Notes: a model not told the origin generated them from the sequence alone. A stretch of 64,000 nt of DNA from Streptomyces tuirus (GCF_014701095.1 NZ_AP023439.1:5320001-5384000), one strand, 5' to 3'. Shown: positions 45,624 through 55,731, counted from the stretch's first letter. Program-made: numbers and translations.

Positions 45624-46574
45624 ATGACTGCTGACGTGTGGCTGCCCATCCCGCCGGACGAGATCGAGGGACTCCCCGAGGGCCCTGACTACCGCTTCTG
45701 GAACGGCGCGGAGGAGTTCCCCGCGGACCCGGCCGACTGCGCCTTCTACGTCGTCCCCTACATGAAGCCCAGTCCGCTGTGCGTGCGTCCCCTGGGGCGG
45801 ATGAGCAACGTGCAGGTCGTGCAGACCCTGTCGGCGGGGATCGACCACGTCGAGCCGGGCCTCGGGCAGCTGCCGGCGGGCGTGCGGCTGTGCAATGCGC
45901 GCGGGGTGCACGAGGCCAGCACCGGCGAGCTCACCCTCGCGCTGATCCTCGCGTCGCTGCGCGGGATCCCCGACTTCGTCCGCGCGCAGGACCGGGGGGA
46001 GTGGCTCGGCGGGTTCCGCCCCGCGCTCGCCGACAAGAACGTCCTCATCGTGGGCTACGGCTCGATCGGCGAGGCCATCGAGGACCGGCTCGTTCCGTTC
46101 GAGGTGGCGCGGGTGGCGCGCGTCGCGCGCTCCGAGCGCACCACGGCGCGCGGTCTGGTGCATCCGCTCACCGAACTCCCCGCGCTGCTGCCGGAGGCGG
46201 ACGTCGTCATCCTTTCCACCCCGCTCAACGACACCACCCGTGGCCTGGCCGGAGCCGACTTCCTGTCCCGGATGAAGGACGGCGCGCTCCTCGTCAACGT
46301 CGCCCGCGGCCCGGTCGTCGACACCAAGGCCCTGCTCGCCGAGCTGGAGACCGGCCGCATCACCGCCGCCCTCGACGTCACCGACCCGGAGCCGCTGGCG
46401 CGCGAACACCCCCTGTGGCGTGCGCCGGGGGTACTCATCAGCCCCCATGCGGGCGGACCCACCTCCGCGTTCCTTCCGCGCGCCGAGCGGCTCCTGGTGG
46501 ACCAGTTGAACCGTTATGTGAACCGGGAGCCGCTCCGCAACGTGATCCTTACGACGGGTGCCTCAACCGACTGA
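45624..46574 (+). CDS. D-2-hydroxyacid dehydrogenase family protein
   Basis: A 316-residue NAD(P)-dependent dehydrogenase. The Rossmann motif LIVGYGSIGEAIEDRL lies near residue 142, catalytic Arg in NVARGPVVD, Glu in DVTDPEPL and His in SPHAGGPTSAF. It is shorter than SerA and lacks ACT and ASB domains, so it is more like glyoxylate/hydroxypyruvate reductases than biosynthetic SerA. TAGCCT ends 7 bases before the ATG, which suggests a leaderless transcript. Confidence 0.88.
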   Translation: MTADVWLPIPPDEIEGLPEGPDYRFWNGAEEFPADPADCAFYVVPYMKPSPLCVRPLGRMSNVQVVQTLSAGIDHVEPGLGQLPAGVRLCNARGVHEASTGELTLALILASLRGIPDFVRAQDRGEWLGGFRPALADKNVLIVGYGSIGEAIEDRLVPFEVARVARVARSERTTARGLVHPLTELPALLPEADVVILSTPLNDTTRGLAGADFLSRMKDGALLVNVARGPVVDTKALLAELETGRITAALDVTDPEPLAREHPLWRAPGVLISPHAGGPTSAFLPRAERLLVDQLNRYVNREPLRNVILTTGASTD

Positions 46575-46999
46575 GAGAACTTTCGAGTACCGTCCGCAAT
46601 CCTTCAGGTGCGGTGGGTACTCATATATCTGTTGATCGTCACGGAGCGTAGAGAACCTATGTCCCTGAGTGACGAGACTGGTGTATCGTCCCGACAGGGG
46701 CTGCGCCGGGGACCGTTCGGCGCCGGGGACGGACAGTTCGGACTGTGAGGGGGGCGACAGGCGATGCACGGCCTTTGGACGAGCGATCCGACGGGGCGGG
46801 GCTGCCGGCGGCGACCCGGGCGGACGACCGCGGGCAGACGCGGTCAGCACGCCGATCACGTCGGCCACCACACCCGCCACGGTGAACAGCACACCGAGCC
46901 CAGCCATCACCACCGCAGGCCCGGCAGCCGCACAAGGCAGGACCAGCCCGTCCACCGGGAACCGCGGGACCCGGGAGCGGCGCGGACCGGGAGGGCCCG
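46575..46999. other. 425-bp leader/promoter region of the CdgC-like gene
   Basis: The first 100 bp are AT-richer than the surroundings (CATATATCTGTTGATCG) and carry the BldD-box-like site. The rest is GC-rich. On the minus strand a frame from 46907 encodes a hydrophobic segment (MAGLGVLFTVAGVVADVIGV) but then runs through the promoter region with no coding bias, so I do not call it a gene. Confidence 0.5.
46660..46672 (+). promoter_or_regulatory. BldD-box-like site upstream of the CdgC-like gene
   Basis: TGTCCCTGAGTGA matches 8 of the 9 defined positions of the published BldD consensus TNACNCWGNGTNA. BldD is the c-di-GMP-dependent developmental repressor and is known to bind upstream of several cdg genes. 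Confidence 0.45.
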
Positions 47000-49900
47000 G
47001 TGAGCGCGCCCCCCACCCCCACGCTGGACGGAGCACTGCGGGCACAGCCTCCGTCCCCGAGCGCACCGCCGCCTCGCCCGCCGGCCCCCGGCCACCGGCC
47101 GGGCCTGGCCCTCCAACTCGTCCTCGCCCTGGCCTGCGCGGGCTACGCCGTCGGTGCCGCGCTCGGCTGGGGTTCGTACGAAGTGGCCCTGTTCATGGGC
47201 GACTTCGGGCTGAGCGCCGCGGCCGCCACCGCCGCCGTCTCGTGCTTCCTCTACGCCCGCAGCCGCCGCACCCGCTTTCGACCCGCCTGGCTGCTGTTCG
47301 GCCTCTCCTCCGCCATGGCCTCCCTGGGCAATCTGGTCTGGGGGTGGTACGAGGTGGTCCTCGGACTGCCCGTGCCCAGCCCCAGCTACGCCGACCTGTT
47401 CTTCCTCTGCTTCGCGCCCCCCGCGATCGTCGGGCTGCTCGTGCTCGCCAAGCGGCCGGTGACCAAGGCCGGCTGGGTCTGCCTGGGGCTCGACGCCTGG
47501 CTGATCGGCGGCTCGCTACTGACGCTGGCGTGGAGCCTCGCCCTCGCCCAGGCCGCGAAGTCCGAAGGCCCCGGGGTGGCGCACACCGCGCTGTCGCTGG
47601 CCTACCCGCTGCTCGACATCGCGCTGGTCAGCATGGTGCTCGCCCTGCACTTCAGGCGGTCCGCGGTGAACCGCTCCGCGGTCAACACCGCCATCGGCGC
47701 GCTCGCGCTGACCGTCATGTGCGACGCCCTGTTCACCTCGCCGCTCATGCACCACGACTACCGCTCCGGCCAACTGCTCGACGCGGGCTGGTTCGCGGGC
47801 TCGCTGCTCCTGGCGTACGCCCCCTGGGCCGCGCCCCGGGCGGAGAGCGACCGGCACGGCCCCGACCGGCACACCGGCACGGGCCGCACCCGTGTGGTGC
47901 ACGAGCACGTGCCGGGGCAGCGCGGCGGCCTCAACCACCAGGTGCCCCTGCCCGGCGCCGAGCACAGCCGGTACCCGGCCGCCCGGCCCATCGCCGGGTC
48001 CCTGGCCGCCCTCACGCCGTATCTCGCGGCCGCCGTGTGCACGCTGGGGATCCTCTACAACGTCCTCAACGGCCGCAGTGTCGACCGCGTGGTCCTGCTG
48101 ACCGGGGGCACGGTGGTGCTCGCGCTCGTCGTGCGCCAGGGGATCATGCTGCTCGACAACATCACCCTCACCCAGGAACTGGCGCAGAAGGAGAACCACT
48201 TCCGCTCCCTGGTGCAGGGCTCCAGCGACGTCATCATGATCGCCGCGCCCAGCGGCGTCCTGAGGTACGTCTCCCCGGCCGCCGCCGGTGTGTACGGCCG
48301 CTCGGCGGAGGAGCTGGTGGGGACGGAACTGGCCAACCTCATCCACCCCGAGGACCTGGGCTGCGTCGTGCACGAGGTGCGCAGGTTCCTCGCCGCCAAC
48401 CCCGTCGAGGAACCCACCACACGCATCGAGTGCCGCTTCCGCTCGGGCGACGGGGGCTGGCTGAACGTCGAGTCGACCGTCAACCGCCATCACGGCGGCC
48501 TCATCTTCAACAGCCGTGACGTGACCGAACGGGTGCGGCTCCAGGCCCAGTTGCAGCACAACGCCGAGCACGACCCGCTCACGGACCTGCCCAACCGCGC
48601 CCTGTTCACCAAGCGCGTGCAGCACGCCCTCTCGGGCCGCCGTGCCTCGGACCGGGGCGTGGCCCTGCGCAACACGGCCGTGCTGTTCATCGATCTCGAC
48701 GGCTTCAAGGCCGTCAACGACACCATCGGGCACCAGGCAGGGGACGAACTGCTCGTCCAGGCCGCCCGCAGACTCCAGGACTCCGTCCGGCACGGCGACA
48801 CCGCGTCCCGGCTCGGCGGGGACGAGTTCGCGGCGCTGATCGCCGGGGACAACACCCGGGACCAGGACGCCCGGGAGCGGCACATACTGGAGCTCGCCGA
48901 CCGGCTCAGGACGACGCTCTCCCAGCCCTACGTCATCGACGGCAACGATGTCCGTGTCAACGCCTCCATCGGCGTGGCCTTCGCGGAATCCGGCCTCGGC
49001 GCGGGCGAACTGCTGCGCAACGCCGACCTGGCGATGTACCGCGCCAAGGCCGGCGGCAAGGGGCGCGTCGAGCTGTACAAGCCGCAGATGCAGCAGGACG
49101 TCGTCCGCAAGGCCGAGCTCGCCACCCGCCTGCGGGCCGCCCTGCACGACGGGGAGTTCGCCCTGCTGCACCAGCCGGTGGTGTCCCTGGAGGACGGCCG
49201 GATCACGTCGGTGTCCGCGCAGGCGCGCTGGCGCTCCTCGCAAGGGGTGCTCTTCACCCCCGCGGAGTTCCTGCGGGTGGCCGAGGACAGCGACAAGACC
49301 GCCGAGCTGGGCCGCTGGATGATCGAGGAGGCCGTCGAGCAGGCCGCCGAGCGGCACGCGACCGGGCTGTCCGTGCCGGTCGTCGTGCGGATGAGCCCCC
49401 GCAGGCTGCTGGACCGCTCGATGCCGCTCGGCACGATCGAGGCGCTGCTCACGCGGCACGGGCTGCCGTCCGGGTCGCTGATCATCGAGCTGTCGGACGC
49501 CGACCCGAGGGTCTCGCTGGACGAGCTGGAGCGGCGCCTGGGCGCCCTGCGGCGGGTCGGCGTACGGATCGCGCTCGACGGGTTCGGCAGCGGCTACGCG
49601 GCGATCACGGCCCTCAGGCGCCTGCCCGTCGACGTCCTGAAGCTCGACCGCGGTCTGGTCGAGGGCGTCGTCGAGTCCGCCCGCCTGTACAAGATCACCA
49701 GCGGGCTGCTGCGTATCGCGGGCGACCTCGGGCTGAAGTCCGTGGCCGAAGGGGTGGATCTGCCCGAGCAGGTCGTCGCCCTGCGCGCGATGGGCTGCAC
49801 GCACGGGCAGGGCATGGCGTTCTCCGGGCCGCTCGACGAGTACCGGCTGCGCCGGGCGCTCGCCGCCGGCCACTATCCGGTGCCGAACGGACCGGCCGAA

Positions 49901-50011
49901 CCGGCGTTAGTCGGCGGCTCCCCGCGGCTGTACAGCTCGGGTGTGTCCGCCGTCATCGGAGGTGGCACGGTCCTGCGCTCACATAATGAGACTCCCGTCC
50001 CACCCACTTGA
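47000..50011 (+). CDS. cdgC: membrane PAS-GGDEF-EAL protein, CdgC-like, with degenerate EAL
   Basis: A 1003-residue protein. A Pro-rich tail is followed by about ten helices (residues 35-400), a PAS domain (about 405-510, HFRSLVQGSSDVIMI to NSRDVTERV), a GGDEF domain with intact RLGGDEF (about 605) and an EAL-like domain in which the EAL motif is replaced by AQA (SVSAQARW, about 740) and DDFGTGYS by LDGFGSGYA (about 858). It should make but not cleave c-di-GMP. Name is by recalled similarity to CdgC. A TTA codon lies at 49907-49909 (residue 970). GTG 47000 has GGGAGGG upstream. Confidence 0.85.
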   Translation: MSAPPTPTLDGALRAQPPSPSAPPPRPPAPGHRPGLALQLVLALACAGYAVGAALGWGSYEVALFMGDFGLSAAAATAAVSCFLYARSRRTRFRPAWLLFGLSSAMASLGNLVWGWYEVVLGLPVPSPSYADLFFLCFAPPAIVGLLVLAKRPVTKAGWVCLGLDAWLIGGSLLTLAWSLALAQAAKSEGPGVAHTALSLAYPLLDIALVSMVLALHFRRSAVNRSAVNTAIGALALTVMCDALFTSPLMHHDYRSGQLLDAGWFAGSLLLAYAPWAAPRAESDRHGPDRHTGTGRTRVVHEHVPGQRGGLNHQVPLPGAEHSRYPAARPIAGSLAALTPYLAAAVCTLGILYNVLNGRSVDRVVLLTGGTVVLALVVRQGIMLLDNITLTQELAQKENHFRSLVQGSSDVIMIAAPSGVLRYVSPAAAGVYGRSAEELVGTELANLIHPEDLGCVVHEVRRFLAANPVEEPTTRIECRFRSGDGGWLNVESTVNRHHGGLIFNSRDVTERVRLQAQLQHNAEHDPLTDLPNRALFTKRVQHALSGRRASDRGVALRNTAVLFIDLDGFKAVNDTIGHQAGDELLVQAARRLQDSVRHGDTASRLGGDEFAALIAGDNTRDQDARERHILELADRLRTTLSQPYVIDGNDVRVNASIGVAFAESGLGAGELLRNADLAMYRAKAGGKGRVELYKPQMQQDVVRKAELATRLRAALHDGEFALLHQPVVSLEDGRITSVSAQARWRSSQGVLFTPAEFLRVAEDSDKTAELGRWMIEEAVEQAAERHATGLSVPVVVRMSPRRLLDRSMPLGTIEALLTRHGLPSGSLIIELSDADPRVSLDELERRLGALRRVGVRIALDGFGSGYAAITALRRLPVDVLKLDRGLVEGVVESARLYKITSGLLRIAGDLGLKSVAEGVDLPEQVVALRAMGCTHGQGMAFSGPLDEYRLRRALAAGHYPVPNGPAEPALVGGSPRLYSSGVSAVIGGGTVLRSHNETPVPPT
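49982..49987 (+). promoter_or_regulatory. putative -10 of the ilvBNC operon
   Basis: CATAAT inside the 3' end of the upstream gene would start transcription near 49994, about 50 bases before the leader peptide. A TTGACA at 50008 looks attractive but has no -10 after it. Confidence 0.35.
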
Positions 50012-50044
50012 CAGTGAGTGTGTGCCGGGGGGAGGGTCAGTGCC

Positions 50045-50086
50045 ATGCGCACCCGAATTCTCGTACTTGGAAAGCGCGTCGGCTGA
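50045..50086 (+). CDS. ilvB leader peptide (attenuator)
   Basis: A 13-codon frame encoding MRTRILVLGKRVG, with Ile-Leu-Val-Leu and a further Val, exactly the amino acids made by the operon. GGAGGG lies 9 bases upstream of the ATG. It is followed by a stem CGCTGAGC/GCTCAGCG (50087-50109) and then an intrinsic terminator. This is the layout of ribosome-mediated attenuation, in which stalling at Ile/Leu/Val codons lets transcription continue into ilvB. Confidence 0.85.
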   Translation: MRTRILVLGKRVG

Positions 50087-50126
50087 CGCTGAGCCTCGAC
50101 CGCTCAGCGACTCCACCCGGCGCGCT

Positions 50127-50160
50127 CCCCTCGCTTGCCTTATGGCACGAGGGGTTTTTT
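50127..50160 (+). terminator. ilvB attenuator terminator
   Basis: CCCCTCG (50127-50133) pairs with CGAGGGG (50148-50154), with an inner TGCC/GGCA stem, followed by six T residues at 50155-50160. This is an unusually classical intrinsic terminator for such a GC-rich genome. It lies 80 bases before ilvB. Confidence 0.9.
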
Positions 50161-50241
50161 GTTGCACAGGCACCCTTCGTGCAGCAGCCGAAGACCGTAC
50201 AAACCTCGCATAAACCCTCAGCATCTGAGAAGAGAATGCCG

Positions 50242-52086
50242 ATGACCGAGCAGGCCACCGGGGCCCACCACCCGCAGCCCCGGCCCCGATCCGGAGGACA
50301 CTCCGCCCCCGAGCAGGTGACGGGCGCGCAGTCCCTCATCCGCTCTCTCGAGGAGGTCGGCGCCGACACGGTATTCGGCATTCCCGGCGGTGCGATCCTC
50401 CCGGCCTACGACCCGCTGATGGACTCCACCAGGGTGCGCCACGTCCTGGTCCGGCACGAGCAGGGCGCCGGTCACGCCGCCACCGGCTACGCGCAGGCCA
50501 CCGGCAAGGTCGGCGTCTGCATGGCCACCTCGGGCCCCGGCGCCACCAACCTGGTCACCCCGATCGCCGACGCGCACATGGACTCCGTGCCGCTGGTCGC
50601 GATCACCGGCCAGGTGGCGTCCAAGGCGATCGGCACGGACGCCTTCCAGGAGGCGGACATCGTCGGCATCACCATGCCGATCACCAAGCACAACTTCCTC
50701 GTCACCAAGGCCGAGGACATCCCGCGGATCATCGCCCAGGCGTTCCACATCGCCTCCACCGGCCGCCCCGGCCCGGTCCTGGTCGACATCGCCAAGGACG
50801 CCCTCCAGGCGAAGACCACCTTCTCCTGGCCGCCCACCATGGACCTGCCCGGCTACCGACCGGTGACCAAGCCGCACGCCAAGCAGATCCGCGAGGCCGC
50901 CAAGCTGATCACCCAGGCCAAGCGGCCGGTGCTGTACGTCGGCGGCGGGGTGCTCAAGGCCAAGGCCACCGCCGAGCTGAAGGTCCTCGCCGAGCTCACC
51001 GGCGCGCCCGTCACCACCACCCTGATGGCGCTCGGCGCGTTCCCCGACAACCACCCGCAGCACCTGGGCATGCCCGGCATGCACGGCTCGGTGGCCGCCG
51101 TCACCGGTCTGCAGAAGGCCGACCTGATCGTCGCCCTCGGCGCCCGCTTCGACGACCGCGTCACCGGCAAGCTGGACAGCTTCGCGCCGTTCGCCAAGAT
51201 CGTCCACGCGGACATCGACCCGGCCGAGATCGGCAAGAACCGCGCCGCCGACGTGCCGATCGTGGGTGACGCCCGCGAGGTCATCGCCGACCTGATCCAG
51301 GCCGTCCAGAAGGAGCACAGCGAGGGCCACCAGGGCGACTACAGCGCCTGGTGGAAGGACCTCAGCCGCTGGCGCGACACCTACCCGCTCGGCTACGACC
51401 AGCCCGAGGACGGCTCGCTCTCCCCGCAGCAGGTCATCGAGCGCATCGGACAGCTCGCCCCCGAGGGCACGATCTTCGCGGCGGGCGTCGGCCAGCACCA
51501 GATGTGGGCCGCTCACTTCATCGAGTACGACAAGCCGGCCACCTGGCTGAACTCCGGCGGCGCCGGAACCATGGGCTACGCCGTCCCGGCCGCCATGGGC
51601 GCCAAGGCCGGCGCGCCCGAGCGGGCCGTCTGGGCGATCGACGGCGACGGCTGCTTCCAGATGACCAACCAGGAGCTCACCACCTGCGCCCTGAACAACA
51701 TCCCGATCAAGGTCGCCGTCATCAACAACGGCGCCCTCGGGATGGTCCGCCAGTGGCAGACCCTCTTCTACAACCAGCGGTACTCCAACACCGTGCTCCA
51801 CTCCGGCCCGGACGACGTCAACCCGCAGGCCCGTGGCACCCGCGTCCCCGACTTCGTGAAGCTGTCGGAGGCCATGGGCTGCTACGCGATCCGCTGCGAG
51901 TCCCCGGACGACCTCGACAAGGTCATCGAGGAGGCGAACTCGATCAACGACCGCCCGGTCGTCGTCGACTTCATCGTCCACGAGGACGCGATGGTCTGGC
52001 CGATGGTCGCCGCCGGCACCTCCAACGACGAGATCATGGCCGCCCGGGACGTCCGCCCCGACTTCGGCGACAACGAAGACGACTGA
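50242..52086 (+). CDS. ilvB: acetolactate synthase large subunit
   Basis: ThDP enzyme that condenses pyruvate with pyruvate or 2-ketobutyrate, the first step of branched-chain amino-acid synthesis. The 614-residue product has the catalytic Glu in VRHEQGAGHAATGYA, the FAD-binding middle domain and the ThDP motif GDGCFQMTNQEL...NN near residue 470. Starts at 50236 and 50242 are both possible; I prefer 50242 (MTEQATGAHH). First structural gene after the attenuator; ilvN follows by 34 bp. Confidence 0.97.
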   Translation: MTEQATGAHHPQPRPRSGGHSAPEQVTGAQSLIRSLEEVGADTVFGIPGGAILPAYDPLMDSTRVRHVLVRHEQGAGHAATGYAQATGKVGVCMATSGPGATNLVTPIADAHMDSVPLVAITGQVASKAIGTDAFQEADIVGITMPITKHNFLVTKAEDIPRIIAQAFHIASTGRPGPVLVDIAKDALQAKTTFSWPPTMDLPGYRPVTKPHAKQIREAAKLITQAKRPVLYVGGGVLKAKATAELKVLAELTGAPVTTTLMALGAFPDNHPQHLGMPGMHGSVAAVTGLQKADLIVALGARFDDRVTGKLDSFAPFAKIVHADIDPAEIGKNRAADVPIVGDAREVIADLIQAVQKEHSEGHQGDYSAWWKDLSRWRDTYPLGYDQPEDGSLSPQQVIERIGQLAPEGTIFAAGVGQHQMWAAHFIEYDKPATWLNSGGAGTMGYAVPAAMGAKAGAPERAVWAIDGDGCFQMTNQELTTCALNNIPIKVAVINNGALGMVRQWQTLFYNQRYSNTVLHSGPDDVNPQARGTRVPDFVKLSEAMGCYAIRCESPDDLDKVIEEANSINDRPVVVDFIVHEDAMVWPMVAAGTSNDEIMAARDVRPDFGDNEDD

Positions 52087-52120
52087 GAGCCGTCGGACTT
52101 TCAAGCAGAGGAAGCAGACC

Positions 52121-52645
52121 ATGTCCAAGCACACGCTCTCCGTCCTGGTGGAGAACACCCCCGGCATCCTCGCCCGGATCGCCGCCCTGTTCTCCCGCCG
52201 CGGCTTCAACATCGACTCGCTCGCGGTCGGCGTCACCGAGCACCCCGACATCTCCCGCATCACCATCGTCGTCGGCGTGGAGGACCTGCCGCTGGAGCAG
52301 GTCACCAAGCAGCTCAACAAGCTCGTCAACGTGCTGAAGATCGTCGAGCTGGAGCCGGCGCAGGCGGTGCAGCGCGAACTCGTCCTGGTGAAGGTGCGCG
52401 CCGACAACGAGACGCGCTCCCAGATCGTCGAGATCGTCCAGCTGTTCCGCGCCAAGACCGTCGACGTCTCCCCGGAGGCCGTCACCATCGAGGCCACCGG
52501 GTCCGGCGAAAAGCTGACCGCGATGCTCAAGATGCTGGAGCCGTACGGCATCAAGGAGCTCGTCCAGTCCGGCACGATCGCGATCGGCCGCGGTGCCCGC
52601 TCCATCACGGACCGGTCGCTGCGCGCCCTGGACCGGTCGGCGTAA
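52121..52645 (+). CDS. ilvN: acetolactate synthase small (regulatory) subunit
   Basis: Regulatory partner of IlvB that confers valine feedback inhibition. The 174-residue product has an N-terminal ACT domain (HTLSVLVENTPGILARIAAL, FNIDSLAVG) and the ALS_ss C-terminal domain (ELVLVKVRAD onward, RGARSITDRSLRAL near the end). ATG 52121 is preceded by AGAGGAAG. Confidence 0.97.
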   Translation: MSKHTLSVLVENTPGILARIAALFSRRGFNIDSLAVGVTEHPDISRITIVVGVEDLPLEQVTKQLNKLVNVLKIVELEPAQAVQRELVLVKVRADNETRSQIVEIVQLFRAKTVDVSPEAVTIEATGSGEKLTAMLKMLEPYGIKELVQSGTIAIGRGARSITDRSLRALDRSA

Positions 52646-52651
52646 GACCTG

Positions 52652-52685
52652 AAACGGGCGGTCGGCGAGCCGTCGGCCGCCCGTA
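52652..52685 (+). terminator. stem-loop after ilvN
   Basis: ACGGGCGG (52652-52659) pairs with CCGCCCGT (52675-52682), with an inner GGC/GCC pair, then ATT. It lies just after the ilvN stop and may reduce readthrough into ilvC. A TACGGT box at 52721-52726 could be an ilvC promoter. Confidence 0.5.
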
Positions 52686-52766
52686 TTCCGAGACCCTGAG
52701 ACTTCCCTTCCGCCCCCCGTCATACGGTGGGACGCAACACCTGCACTCCCGAGGAGAGAACCCAAA

Positions 52767-53765
<999 letters not shown>

Positions 53766-53777
53766 GCCGCCCGCCCG

Positions 53778-53808
53778 AGGGGCCGGAGCGAACCCGCTCC
53801 GGCCCCTT
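53778..53808 (+). terminator. terminator after ilvC
   Basis: AGGGGCCGGAGCG and CGCTCCGGCCCCT (53778-53807) form a 13-bp perfect stem with an AACC loop, followed by TT. Confidence 0.85.
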
Positions 53809-53911
53809 CGGTGAACCCCGGGTAACGTCGGTGGTACGGCGTTGTCCATCCCGTCCGGCCACGGACGGGTGATCCTTCCGCAGCGGCACAAGACGACGCC
53901 CCGTGCGCCAC

Positions 53912-53917
53912 TAGACT
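53912..53917 (+). promoter_or_regulatory. putative -10 of serA
   Basis: TAGACT, about 118 bases before the serA GTG; CAAGAC is 17 bases upstream as a weak -35. The 5' leader of about 110 nt shows no obvious leader peptide. Confidence 0.35.
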
Positions 53918-54034
53918 GCTGCACACATACGCGTCAGGCCCACAGCGTCGTGCGTCTCCAACGCGGCAAGCACCCCTCCACCGCCTGCGGCCGTCGGGAC
54001 GGCCGTCCGCAGCACTGGACTTGTGAGGACTCAC

Positions 54035-55624
54035 GTGAGCTCGAAACCCGTCGTACTCATCGCTGAAGAGCTGTCGCCCGCCACCGTCGACGCCCTGGGC
54101 CCGGACTTCGAGATCCGGCACTGCAACGGCGCGGACCGCGCCGAGCTGCTCCCGGCCATCGCCGATGTGGACGCGATCCTGGTCCGCTCGGCCACCAAGG
54201 TCGACGCCGAGGCGATCGCCGCCGCGAAGAAGCTGAAGGTCGTCGCACGAGCCGGCGTCGGCCTGGACAACGTGGACGTCTCCGCCGCCACCAAGGCCGG
54301 CGTGATGGTCGTCAACGCCCCGACCTCCAACATCGTGACCGCCGCCGAACTGGCCTGCGGTCTGCTCATCGCCACCGCCCGCCACATCCCGCAGGCCAAC
54401 GCCGCGCTGAAGAACGGCGAGTGGAAGCGCAGCAAGTACACGGGCGTGGAGCTCGCCGAGAAGACCCTCGGTGTCGTCGGCCTCGGCCGCATCGGCGCGC
54501 TCGTCGCCCAGCGCATGTCCGGGTTCGGTATGAAGGTCGTCGCCTACGACCCCTACATCCAGCCCGCCCGCGCCGCGCAGATGGGCGTCAAGGTGCTGTC
54601 GCTGGACGAGCTGCTCGAGGTCTCCGACTTCATCACCGTCCACCTGCCCAAGACCCCCGAGACGGTCGGCCTGATCGGCGACGAGGCGCTGCGCAAGGTC
54701 AAGCCGAGTGTGCGCATCGTCAACGCCGCGCGCGGCGGGATCGTCGACGAGGAGGCGCTGTACTCCGCCCTCAAGGAGGGCCGGGTCGCCGGTGCCGGTC
54801 TCGACGTGTACGCGAAGGAGCCCTGCACGGACTCCCCGCTGTTCGAGTTCGACCAGGTCGTCTGCACCCCGCACCTCGGCGCCTCGACCGACGAGGCGCA
54901 GGAGAAGGCCGGTATCGCCGTCGCCCGCTCCGTGCGGCTCGCCCTCGCCGGTGAGCTCGTGCCGGACGCGGTGAACGTGCAGGGCGGTGTCATCGCCGAG
55001 GACGTCAAGCCGGGCCTGCCGCTCGCCGAGCGCCTGGGCCGGATCTTCACCGCGCTCGCCGGTGAGGTCGCCGTCCGCCTCGACGTCGAGGTTTACGGCG
55101 AGATCACCCAGCACGACGTGAAGGTGCTGGAGCTGTCCGCGCTCAAGGGTGTCTTCGAGGACGTCGTCGACGAGACGGTGTCGTACGTCAACGCCCCGCT
55201 GTTCGCGCAGGAGCGTGGCGTCGAGGTGCGTCTGACCACCAGCTCCGAGGCGACCGAGCACCGCAACGTCGTCACGGTGCGCGGCACCCTCGCCGACGGC
55301 GAGGAGGTGTCGGTGTCCGGCACGCTGGCCGGCCCGAAGCACCTCCAGAAGATCGTCGCCGTCGGTGACTTCGACGTGGACCTCGCGCTCGCCGACCACA
55401 TGATCGTGCTGAAGTACGAGGACCGTCCCGGTGTCGTCGGCACGGTGGGCCGCATCCTCGGTGAGGCGGGCCTCAACATTGCCGGCATGCAGGTGTCGCG
55501 GGCGGCTGCCGGCGGCGAGGCGCTGGCGGTGCTGACCGTGGACGACACGGTGACCGCGTCGGTGCTGGCCGAGGTGGCCGCGGAGATCGGGGCGACCTCG
55601 GCTCGCTCCGTCAACCTGGCCTGA
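54035..55624 (+). CDS. serA: D-3-phosphoglycerate dehydrogenase, type I (long form)
   Basis: First enzyme of serine synthesis. The 529-residue product has the catalytic/NAD domain (VVGLGRIGALVAQRM near residue 150, Arg in NAARGGIVDEE, His in TPHLGAST), then the intervening ASB domain and a C-terminal ACT domain (HMIVLKYEDRPGVVGTVGRIL) that binds serine. I chose the GTG at 54035 with GAGGA upstream. Its own promoter and the terminator after ilvC suggest an independent unit. Confidence 0.97.
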   Translation: MSSKPVVLIAEELSPATVDALGPDFEIRHCNGADRAELLPAIADVDAILVRSATKVDAEAIAAAKKLKVVARAGVGLDNVDVSAATKAGVMVVNAPTSNIVTAAELACGLLIATARHIPQANAALKNGEWKRSKYTGVELAEKTLGVVGLGRIGALVAQRMSGFGMKVVAYDPYIQPARAAQMGVKVLSLDELLEVSDFITVHLPKTPETVGLIGDEALRKVKPSVRIVNAARGGIVDEEALYSALKEGRVAGAGLDVYAKEPCTDSPLFEFDQVVCTPHLGASTDEAQEKAGIAVARSVRLALAGELVPDAVNVQGGVIAEDVKPGLPLAERLGRIFTALAGEVAVRLDVEVYGEITQHDVKVLELSALKGVFEDVVDETVSYVNAPLFAQERGVEVRLTTSSEATEHRNVVTVRGTLADGEEVSVSGTLAGPKHLQKIVAVGDFDVDLALADHMIVLKYEDRPGVVGTVGRILGEAGLNIAGMQVSRAAAGGEALAVLTVDDTVTASVLAEVAAEIGATSARSVNLA

Positions 55625-55680
55625 CATCCCCGGGGGGTCCCCCCGGGAACCCCGTTCACCCCGAACGGACTCGTCCTCAC

Positions 55681-55720
55681 ACGCCGGACGGGCTGAGCTG
55701 ATCAGCCCGTCCGGCGTTTT
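55681..55720 (+). terminator. terminator after serA
   Basis: ACGCCGGACGGGCTGA (55681-55696) and TCAGCCCGTCCGGCGT (55702-55717) form a perfect 16-bp stem with a 5-base loop and four T residues. Near-identical stems occur after many Streptomyces genes as I recall. Confidence 0.9.
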
Positions 55721-55731
55721 GGCGTACCCGC

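Noticed and set aside
46669..48519. Long plus-strand open frame overlapping the CdgC-like gene
   Set aside because: It is a GC-rich shadow frame: Arg/Pro/Gly-rich, no domains, and it overlaps a gene with clear PAS and GGDEF motifs.
50008..50013. TTGACA as the ilvB -35
   Set aside because: No -10-like hexamer lies 16-19 bases downstream; that interval is the leader peptide's ribosome binding site.
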